A stretch of DNA of 5,541 nucleotides from Belnapia sp. (GTDB lineage Bacteria > Pseudomonadota > Alphaproteobacteria > Acetobacterales > Acetobacteraceae), in assembly GCA_028291445.1 (NCBI GenBank), contig JAQGIA010000309.1, positions 1 through 5,541 on the forward strand, in the 5' to 3' direction. The position numbers and the translations under genes were made by a program. A model generated the notes under the pieces. That model did not search any database. It had not been told where the DNA came from and saw only the letters and a list, made by a program, of their open reading frames with translations. Of the stretch, positions 1 through 5,541 are shown piece after piece; within the stretch, counting starts at the first letter, position 1; each line of letters opens with the position of its first letter.

Positions 1-206
1 GCTGCGTTGAAGGACAACCATTCGCGCAGGTAGCGCTCGTGGACCTTGGCCTTCTCTGCCAACGCCCCGCAGGTCATCGGACCTTCGGCATGCAGGGTTC
101 GGTAGAGCCCCAAGGTGTCACCCATCCGGACCATTGGCACACTTGATGCGCCGCCAAGATCGCCGAGCATCTTGCCGATGAACTCGTTAAGCCGTCCCTC
201 ATCCAT
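1..206 (-). CDS. SAM-dependent methyltransferase, N-terminal part (cut by left edge)
   Basis: The 68 complete codons in the window encode the N-terminal head of a class I SAM-dependent methyltransferase of the group that begins with a winged-helix domain (Rv2258c-like). The characteristic stretch is MGDTLGLYRTL at about residues 28-38, followed by GPMTCGALAEKAKVHERYLREWL, roughly residues 42-64. Relatives use this part as a helix-turn-helix-fold dimerisation domain in front of the Rossmann SAM-binding domain, which would lie beyond the left edge; the glycine-rich SAM motif is therefore not visible. The ATG at 206-204 was chosen because AAGGA lies about 8-12 nt upstream and the protein family starts at a similar place. 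The upstream ATG at 222-220 is out of frame and soon stops. Third codon positions are less G/C-biased than in the other genes, which could mean a different origin. The methyl acceptor cannot be inferred. Confidence 0.8.
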   Translation of the reverse strand, partial: MDEGRLNEFIGKMLGDLGGASSVPMVRMGDTLGLYRTLHAEGPMTCGALAEKAKVHERYLREWLSFNA

Positions 207-300
207 GGCTGTCTTCCTTCATATGGGAAGTCAGCAGAGGGTGCATTACGGACAGAAGGCATGTCACTACTTTTCGAAGCAATGCGAATAAATTCACGTC

Positions 301-331
301 GAAATACCAAGAGAGTAAGCGCTGCTGTCAA
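301..331 (-). promoter_or_regulatory. Candidate sigma-70 type promoter for the methyltransferase gene
   Basis: On the minus strand a perfect -35 hexamer TTGACA (331-326) is followed, after 19 nt, by TATTTC (306-301). TATTTC is preceded by TGG, giving an extended -10 pattern TGnTATTTC. The spacer is longer than the usual 17 nt, which the extended -10 could partly offset. Transcription would start near position 294 and leave a leader of about 90 nt before the methyltransferase ATG. The assignment rests on motif match only. Confidence 0.35.
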
Positions 332-524
332 TTCTTTCAGTATTTCCGGTTGTGGGGTTCGTTTTGATGGAAACCTGCGATACATTCGCCTGTGTGGCAG
401 CCGGAATTGGGAAACTGAAAGGTGGCTCGGTTTCTCGCTACAGCGTGCGGTCCCGATAAGTGGCTTCCCCGCCGGTTGATAGGCACCTCCTGTCGGCGCC
501 CTGGTGATTCTCCAAACTCAAGCG

Positions 525-539
525 CGCAACCCGGTTGCG
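525..539. repeat. 15-bp palindrome upstream of the amidase gene
   Basis: CGCAACC (525-531) and GGTTGCG (533-539) form perfect 7-bp arms around a single central C, about 95-110 nt before the amidase start codon. The size and symmetry suit a dimeric transcription-factor site. Arms this short can arise by chance in GC-rich DNA, and no partner regulator gene is visible. Confidence 0.3.
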
Positions 540-633
540 GACTCCGCCTGCGCTTCCTAGCCTGCCGCGCACAGCCGTGGCATGCGCCGATCAAACGCCC
601 GCCGCGCGCCAGGGACATTATCCGGGGTATCCG

Positions 634-1542
634 ATGGCCACGCACCGCTTTCGTCCGACTCGTTATTTCAACGTGATCGGCACCGCCGAGCCCTGCCTCC
701 GCATCGCCGATGGCGACACGGTGGTGACCGATACCATCGACGCCTCCGGCCTCGACGCCCGCGAGCTTGCCGTGGCCAGCCGGCCGAATCCGATGACCGG
801 GCCGTTCTTCGTCGAAGGCGCCGAGCCCGGCGACACGCTGGCCGTCCGCATCGACCGGCTGACGCCGAGCCGGGCGACCGGCTGGACCTATTCGCCCCTC
901 GCGCCCACCGTGCTGGACCCCGCCGCAATCGCCGAACGGCCGCCGTCGCAACGCCATGTCTGGGATATCGACGCCAGCGCCGGGACCGTGCGGCTGCAGG
1001 AACCGGCGGCGGGGCTGGAAGGTTTCTCCCCGCCGCTGCAACCCATGATCGGCTGCTTCGGGGTCGCGCCGGCGGGCGGCCAGGCACTGTCCACCGCGAC
1101 CAGCGCCCAGAACGGCGGCAACATGGATTATCGGCTGTTCGCGCCGGGGACGACGGCCTGGTTCCCGGTCGCCGTGCCGGGCGCGCTATTCTATCTCGGC
1201 GACGGCCACGCCTGCCAGGGCGACGGCGAAATCGTCGGCACCGGCATCGAAACCTCCTTCGAGATGGAGGTGACCTTCCGTGTCCTGAAACGCACCATCA
1301 CCTGGCCGCGCGGCGAAACGGCCGAGGACATCTTCACCATCGGCAATGCCCGGCCGCTCGACCAGGCCTTGCAGCACGCCACGACCGAGATGGTGCGCTG
1401 GCTCGGCGAGGATTATGGGCTGGACGCCAGGGCCGCCAGCCATCTCATGGGCCAGGTCGTCCGCTACGACGTCGGCAATGTCTTCAACCCCGCCTTCACC
1501 ATCGCCTGCCGGATCGCCAAGCGCTGGTTGAAAACGCCGTAA
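634..1542 (+). CDS. Acetamidase/formamidase family amidohydrolase
   Basis: This 302-residue protein matches the FmdA/AmdA family, whose characterised members hydrolyse short amides such as formamide or acetamide to ammonia and the acid in the cytoplasm. Landmarks in order are IADGDTVVTDT (24-34), NPMTGPFFVEGAEPGDTL (52-69), MIGCFGVAP (138-146), NGGNMDYR (160-167) and the family hallmark LGDGHACQGDGEIVGTGIE (188-206). The His, Asp and Glu residues of that last motif are the expected metal and active-site positions. Length is typical of the short bacterial members. The ATG at 634 is preferred over an in-frame TTG at 535: it has GGGGT 5 nt upstream, and the extra 33 residues would not resemble the family. 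No signal peptide is seen. Its neighbours downstream are a transglutaminase-like gene (90 nt away) and rutA, which fits a nitrogen-acquisition role. The exact substrate is not readable from sequence; many members are uncharacterised. Confidence 0.9.
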   Translation: MATHRFRPTRYFNVIGTAEPCLRIADGDTVVTDTIDASGLDARELAVASRPNPMTGPFFVEGAEPGDTLAVRIDRLTPSRATGWTYSPLAPTVLDPAAIAERPPSQRHVWDIDASAGTVRLQEPAAGLEGFSPPLQPMIGCFGVAPAGGQALSTATSAQNGGNMDYRLFAPGTTAWFPVAVPGALFYLGDGHACQGDGEIVGTGIETSFEMEVTFRVLKRTITWPRGETAEDIFTIGNARPLDQALQHATTEMVRWLGEDYGLDARAASHLMGQVVRYDVGNVFNPAFTIACRIAKRWLKTP

Positions 1543-1585
1543 CCGGACGCCTGCCGCAGCCGCGCCATCCGACCCGGTCGAGATT

Positions 1586-1602
1586 CCGGCACATCGCTTG
1601 CT
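1586..1602 (+). promoter_or_regulatory. Sigma-54 (RpoN) type -24/-12 promoter for the transglutaminase-like gene
   Basis: The sequence CCGGCACATCGCTTGCT matches the RpoN consensus YTGGCACG-N4-TTGCW, with C for T before the GG and A for the final G of the -24 block. The GG (1588-1589) and GC (1600-1601) are exactly 10 nt apart, as RpoN holoenzyme requires. The predicted transcript start is near 1613, leaving a leader of about 20 nt that contains the AGGAGGT ribosome binding site (1619-1625). This geometry also supports the ATG at 1633 rather than the one at 1615. No clear NtrC-type enhancer was found upstream. The identification rests on motif and position. Confidence 0.6.
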
Positions 1603-1617
1603 AAAAGGCAAGCGATG
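1592..1617. repeat. Perfect 10-bp inverted repeat over the promoter -12 region (candidate operator or hairpin)
   Basis: CATCGCTTGC (1592-1601) and GCAAGCGATG (1608-1617) are exact reverse complements separated by TAAAAG. The repeat covers the -12 element and the predicted transcript start of the sigma-54 type promoter, and it ends 1 nt before the AGGAGGT ribosome binding site. As DNA it could be a repressor operator. In RNA reading through from the amidase gene it would form a stable hairpin beside the ribosome binding site. It lacks a T-run on either strand, so a classical intrinsic terminator is unlikely. Confidence 0.6.
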
Positions 1618-1632
1618 CAGGAGGTCGTATCG

Positions 1633-2475
1633 ATGGAATTCCGAGTTGGCTGCGAACTATCCTACCGCTTGCAGCAACCCACTCCATTCCTGTTCAACGT
1701 CGAGGTCGCGCAGACGGCGATACAGACCATCGGCCATGAGGCGCTGACGCTGACCGCCGGCCTGCCGCGCGAGACCTGGATGCAGCCGGAAAGCAACAAC
1801 CGCTATTTGCGGGTGATGGCGCCGGCGGGCGCATTCACGCTGCGCTACGAGGCGACGGTGTCGCTGACCCCGACGCTCGACGATCCGGCCAGCGTCGCGG
1901 AAGTGCCGGCGGGCGAGTTGCCCTTCGATGTCTATCCGCATCTCTACCCCAGCCGCTATTGCCAGGCGGATCGGCTGACGCCCTTCGCGCAGAGGACCTT
2001 CGGCGCCCTGCCGCCCGGCTATGCCCGCGTGAACGGCATCTGCAACTGGATCCACGATCATGTCGACTACCAGGCCGGCAGTTCGGACGCGCAAAGCTCG
2101 GCGATGGACACGATCCTGCAGCGGGCCGGCGTATGCCGCGATTTCTCGCACCTCGCCATCACCCTCTGCCGGGCGATGGGCATCCCCGCACGCTACGTCA
2201 GCGCCTATGCCTGGCGGCTGGATCCACCGGATTTCCATGCGGTCTTCGAGGCCTGGCTGCAAGGCCCTGCCGGTGGCGCCTGGTACGTCTTCGACGCGAC
2301 CCGCAAGGCGGCGCCGGATGGCTTGATCCGCATCGGGGTCGGGCGCGACGCCGCCGAGGTCGCCTTTGCCTCGCCCTTCGGCGCCTTCGAGGCGGAGAAG
2401 CCGAAGGTCTGGATCGAGGCCGTGGGCAATACCGGCGCGCTCATCACGACCGCCGCGGTACGGGTGGCCCGATAA
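1633..2475 (+). CDS. Transglutaminase-like domain protein (papain-fold Cys-His-Asp)
   Basis: The 280-residue product has an N-terminal beta-rich region of about 95 residues like that in bacterial transglutaminase-like proteins. A transglutaminase-like core follows at about residues 130-225. The catalytic triad is readable: Cys168 in RAGVCRDFSHL, His202 in PDFHAVFEAWL and Asp221 in WYVFDATR. The segment CRAMGIPARYVSAYAW (179-194) is typical of the core. Bacterial proteins of this fold are mostly uncharacterised and are thought to act as proteases or amide-bond hydrolases rather than cross-linkers. No signal peptide or membrane segment is visible, so a cytoplasmic location is likely. The ATG at 1633 was chosen over 1615 because AGGAGGT lies 7 nt upstream and the predicted transcript starts near 1613. 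A sigma-54 type promoter and a perfect inverted repeat sit directly in front, suggesting regulation separate from the amidase gene. The substrate is unknown. Confidence 0.88.
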   Translation: MEFRVGCELSYRLQQPTPFLFNVEVAQTAIQTIGHEALTLTAGLPRETWMQPESNNRYLRVMAPAGAFTLRYEATVSLTPTLDDPASVAEVPAGELPFDVYPHLYPSRYCQADRLTPFAQRTFGALPPGYARVNGICNWIHDHVDYQAGSSDAQSSAMDTILQRAGVCRDFSHLAITLCRAMGIPARYVSAYAWRLDPPDFHAVFEAWLQGPAGGAWYVFDATRKAAPDGLIRIGVGRDAAEVAFASPFGAFEAEKPKVWIEAVGNTGALITTAAVRVAR

Positions 2476-2498
2476 GGCCCAAGCCAGGACCGATCCCA

Positions 2499-2516
2499 GG
2501 CGAGGGTCCCTTCGCC
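2499..2516. repeat. Short imperfect hairpin after the transglutaminase-like gene
   Basis: GGCGAGG and CCTTCGCC can pair as a stem of about 7 bp, including one G-T pair, with a 4-nt loop. It starts 23 nt after the stop codon. It is followed by CCTTCT rather than a T-run, so it would be at best a weak terminator. It also lies about 45-60 bp before the predicted rutA transcript start and could instead be part of that control region. Confidence 0.25.
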
Positions 2517-2532
2517 CCTTCTGGCCGCCGTC

Positions 2533-2548
2533 TTGGTACGAATCTTGC
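2533..2548 (+). promoter_or_regulatory. Sigma-54 (RpoN) type -24/-12 promoter for rutA
   Basis: TTGGTACGAATCTTGC matches the RpoN consensus YTGGCACG-N4-TTGC at every specified base except one (T for C after GG). The GG (2535-2536) and GC (2547-2548) have the exact 10-nt separation. The predicted start is near 2560, giving a leader of about 46 nt that ends in the AAGGGG ribosome binding site (2591-2596). The E. coli rut operon is known to be NtrC/sigma-54 controlled, so the promoter type fits the gene. A direct repeat of CTGCGG with an 11-bp period (2560-2565 and 2571-2576) lies at the predicted start and may bind a regulator. No E. coli-type RutR site (TTGACC-N2-TGGTCAA-like) is visible. Confidence 0.65.
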
Positions 2549-2605
2549 CAGTAGTTAACCTGCGGTCCCTCTGCGGATCGCCGGCGGCGAAAGGGGCTTG
2601 GCGCA

Positions 2606-3688
<1,083 letters not shown>

Positions 3689-3701
3689 TCCACCCGAAGT
3701 C

Positions 3702-4880
3702 TCAGCGCAGGAATTGCTCCGGCCGCGGCACATCCGTGTAGAGCCGGCGCAGCTTCGCCTGGAAATCCGGCTCCCGCTTGGCCAGCGAACCGGCCACCGG
3801 ATCGGCGCCGGGGAACATCGTATCCGTCGCCTCCAGGCTGAAGCGGCGGATGAATTCGATCCGCGTGTCGCGCCAGGCGGCGACATCCTCCGCCCCGCCG
3901 CCGCGCGCCAGCACCGCGCCGGCGACGATCCCATCCTCGATCGCCTGGGTCGCGCCCTGGCCCAGGGTCGGGACCATCGCATGCGCCGCATCGCCGAGGA
4001 ACAACACCCGCCCGGCCGCCGCGGTGCGCTGCAAGGGTGCCTCCTGCAACCGTGCCCAATGGATATTGCCGACGCCGGCCGCCAGCCGCTCCACCATCCA
4101 GGCGACGGCGGGGCAGGCGGCGGCCTCCTCCGGCGTATAGAGCGCCCGCTGGAAGGCTGCGGTCTTCGCCTCGGCCGGGATTTCCGCCTCGGCCGAGGCA
4201 AGCGGGAAGCCGCCGGCGATATAGGCAGCCCCCCCCGGCAGCCGGTAGGCCAGCAGCCTGGCATTGCCGTTGAACCATTGGCCGTAATCGTCGAACGGGC
4301 AGTCCGCCGCCTCCGGTACCAGCAGGCGGGTCATCGCGATGCCATGGAGTTGCGGCTTGGCGGTGCCCGCCGTCAGCGCCCGCAGCGCCGAGTAGCGGCC
4401 ATCGCCGGCGACCAGCAGGTCGTAGCCGCGCGGCCGCAGCCGGGCGCCATCGGCGGCTTCCAGCACCGGCACCAGGCGGTTCGCCGCATCCTCCTCCAGC
4501 GCCACGAGGTGGAGCCCGTAATGGGTGACCGGGGCCACCGGTGCGCGCAGCAGCCGGTACAGCTCGGACCAGCGCAGCCGGATGCCGGCATCCTCCGCCA
4601 CCGCCTCCAGCGCCAGGTCGAACAGCCGCGTGCCATCGGCCAGGTCGATGAACCAGCGGCGCCAGGGCAACGAGGCCGCCCGCACCGCGTCGTGCCGGGC
4701 CGGCAGGTGCAGCCGCAGCGCCTTCATCGCATTGGGCCCGACATTCAGCCCGGTGCCGGATTCCTCCGCCGTGCCGGGCGGCAGCCGGTCATAGGCATCG
4801 AGGCTGATGCCCGGCACCTGCATCAGCCGTTCCGCCAGCACGCTGCCGGCAACGCCGCAGCCGATGATGCCGATCCTCAT
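3702..4880 (-). CDS. Class A FAD-dependent monooxygenase
   Basis: The 392-residue product has the layout of single-component flavoprotein hydroxylases (the PHBH/salicylate hydroxylase type), which use FAD, NAD(P)H and O2 to hydroxylate aromatic rings. The N-terminal dinucleotide-binding motif GIIGCGVAG (4-12) gives GxGxxG, followed by a GTGLNVGPNAMKAL segment (42-55). The mid-protein DG motif appears as GDGRYSALR (159-167), with Gly in place of the more usual Ala. The second FAD motif GDAAHAMVPTLGQGA (296-310) is complete, so the enzyme looks intact. The ATG at 4880 places the Rossmann motif at the extreme N-terminus as usual and has GGGGAG about 9 nt upstream; a longer reading from 4961 would overlap the gene before it. 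It lies 31 nt downstream of a glutathionyl-hydroquinone reductase gene on the same strand, suggesting an operon dealing with hydroxylated aromatics or quinones. The substrate is not readable. Its end faces rutA across 13 nt. Confidence 0.9.
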   Translation of the reverse strand: MRIGIIGCGVAGSVLAERLMQVPGISLDAYDRLPPGTAEESGTGLNVGPNAMKALRLHLPARHDAVRAASLPWRRWFIDLADGTRLFDLALEAVAEDAGIRLRWSELYRLLRAPVAPVTHYGLHLVALEEDAANRLVPVLEAADGARLRPRGYDLLVAGDGRYSALRALTAGTAKPQLHGIAMTRLLVPEAADCPFDDYGQWFNGNARLLAYRLPGGAAYIAGGFPLASAEAEIPAEAKTAAFQRALYTPEEAAACPAVAWMVERLAAGVGNIHWARLQEAPLQRTAAAGRVLFLGDAAHAMVPTLGQGATQAIEDGIVAGAVLARGGGAEDVAAWRDTRIEFIRRFSLEATDTMFPGADPVAGSLAKREPDFQAKLRRLYTDVPRPEQFLR

Positions 4881-4911
4881 GTGCCGCCGCTCCCCGACCT
4901 GCCGCCAGGGC

Positions 4912-5541
4912 CTAGCAAGCCATGGGCCGCACCACCCGCCCGGCCGGCTTGTCCAACTCAAGCACCGGCCCGATCGGCACGATCCGGCTCGGGTTCACCC
5001 AAGCGTGGCTCTGGTAGTAGTGCCGGGCGATATGGCCGAAATCCACCGTCCCGGCGATGCCGGGCACCTGGTACAGCGCCCGCGTATGGTCGGAGAGCGC
5101 CGGGTAGTCGACGATCCGCCGGCGGTTGCATTTGAAGTGGCCGTGATAGACCGTGTCGAAGCGGATCAGCGTGGTGAACAGCCGCCAGTCCGCCTCGGTC
5201 GCCGCCTCTCCGGCCAGGAAGGGCTGCCGCGCCAGCAGCGCCTCCAGCCAGTCGAGCGTCTCGAACAGCGGGCCGATGGCGGCATCATAGGCCGCCTGGG
5301 TGCGGGCGAAGCCGGCCCGGTAGACGCCGTTGTTCAGCGTCGCATAGACCCGCTCGTTCACCGCATCGATCGCCGGGCGCAGCGCCGCCGGGTACCAGTC
5401 GCCGGGCGTGGCGCCGAGCCCGTCGAAGGCGCTGTTGAAGATGCGGATGATCTCGGCGGATTCATTGTTCACGATGGTCCCGCTGATCGTGTCGAACAGC
5501 ACCGGCACGGTGACCCGGCCGGTGAAGCCGGGATCGGCCTT
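4912..5541 (-). CDS. Glutathionyl-hydroquinone reductase (YqjG/ECM4 family), C-terminal part (cut by right edge)
   Basis: The 209 codons in the window, with a TAG stop at 4914-4912, correspond to the C-terminal two thirds of a xi-class glutathione transferase. These cytoplasmic enzymes use glutathione to reduce glutathionyl-hydroquinones back to hydroquinones. Matches to E. coli YqjG as I recall it include TGRVTVPVLFD (7-17 of the visible part), IVNNESAEIIRIFN (23-36), NNGVYRAGFA (70-79), FKCNRRRIVDYPAL (136-149) and NPSRIVPIGP (183-192), and the closing DKPAGR is also typical. The catalytic Cys of the N-terminal CPWAH motif would lie beyond the right edge. A GTG at 5508-5506 is an internal valine and not a start: the reading frame is open to the edge and the preceding residues ADPGFTGRVT continue the family match. 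E. coli YqjG has 328 residues, so about 120 are missing. The FAD monooxygenase gene follows 31 nt downstream, probably co-transcribed. Confidence 0.92.
   Translation of the reverse strand, partial: KADPGFTGRVTVPVLFDTISGTIVNNESAEIIRIFNSAFDGLGATPGDWYPAALRPAIDAVNERVYATLNNGVYRAGFARTQAAYDAAIGPLFETLDWLEALLARQPFLAGEAATEADWRLFTTLIRFDTVYHGHFKCNRRRIVDYPALSDHTRALYQVPGIAGTVDFGHIARHYYQSHAWVNPSRIVPIGPVLELDKPAGRVVRPMAC

Larger units (their letters stand above)
207..633. other. Gene-free divergent intergenic region
   Basis: About 430 bp separate the divergent methyltransferase and acetamidase-family genes. The left part (about 207-430) is clearly more AT-rich than the rest of the window, while the right part returns to high GC. 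I see no RNA gene and no convincing protein here. The visible signals are a candidate minus-strand promoter (301-331), a short palindrome GAATAAATTC (286-295) and a 15-bp palindrome (525-539). No good promoter for the plus-strand amidase gene could be identified, although that gene must be transcribed from somewhere in this stretch or further left. Confidence 0.6.

Noticed and set aside
261..479. Plus-strand open frame of 72 codons in the intergenic region
   Set aside because: No recognisable motif and no clear ribosome binding site; its composition is unremarkable. It could be chance in a 430-bp gap.
535..633. N-terminal extension of the amidase from a TTG codon
   Set aside because: The extra 33 residues do not resemble the family, the TTG is inside a palindrome, and the ATG at 634 gives a normal family start.
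1592..1617. Inverted repeat read as an intrinsic terminator of the amidase gene
   Set aside because: There is no T-run after the stem on either strand, and the element coincides with a -12 promoter block and the ribosome binding site, so a regulatory role fits better.
1615..1632. Earlier ATG for the transglutaminase-like gene
   Set aside because: It lies inside the right arm of the inverted repeat, lacks its own ribosome binding site, and would put the strong AGGAGGT inside the coding region.
5506..5508. GTG as the start of the glutathionyl-hydroquinone reductase
   Set aside because: The frame stays open to the window edge, and the residues before it match the YqjG family, so this is an internal valine.

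Overview
The window is GC-rich DNA with strong G/C preference at third codon positions in most genes. The protein types suggest a proteobacterium, most plausibly an alphaproteobacterium of the Rhodospirillales/Acetobacteraceae kind. That placement is inference from composition and gene content; there is no rRNA or other phylogenetic marker here.

Layout from left to right. (1) Positions 1-206, minus strand: the N-terminal part of a SAM-dependent methyltransferase with a winged-helix head, running off the left edge. (2) Positions 207-633: a gene-free, relatively AT-rich region of about 430 bp between divergent genes. It holds a candidate minus-strand promoter and a small palindrome. (3) Three plus-strand genes: an acetamidase/formamidase-family amidohydrolase (634-1542), a transglutaminase-like protein with an intact Cys-His-Asp triad (1633-2475), and a clear pyrimidine monooxygenase RutA (2606-3688). 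(4) A minus-strand pair facing rutA: a class A FAD-dependent monooxygenase (3702-4880) preceded by a glutathionyl-hydroquinone reductase of the YqjG/ECM4 type (4912 to the right edge). Their coding regions are 31 nt apart.

The most informative regulatory signal is a pair of sigma-54 (RpoN) type -24/-12 promoter matches. One sits in each of the two short gaps before the transglutaminase-like gene (1586-1602) and before rutA (2533-2548). Both have exact GG-N10-GC spacing, and both predict a transcript start shortly before a good ribosome binding site. The first is overlapped by a perfect 10-bp inverted repeat (1592-1617) that covers the -12 element and the predicted start, a natural place for an operator.

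The E. coli rut operon is known to be under NtrC/sigma-54 nitrogen control. The plus-strand genes can therefore be read as a nitrogen-scavenging locus: uracil ring opening by RutA, amide hydrolysis by the acetamidase-like enzyme, and a transglutaminase/protease-fold enzyme of unknown substrate. No rutB, C, D, E, F or G is in the window, so RutA is separated here from its usual partners. The minus-strand pair looks like an independent module for aromatic hydroxylation and quinone/hydroquinone handling.
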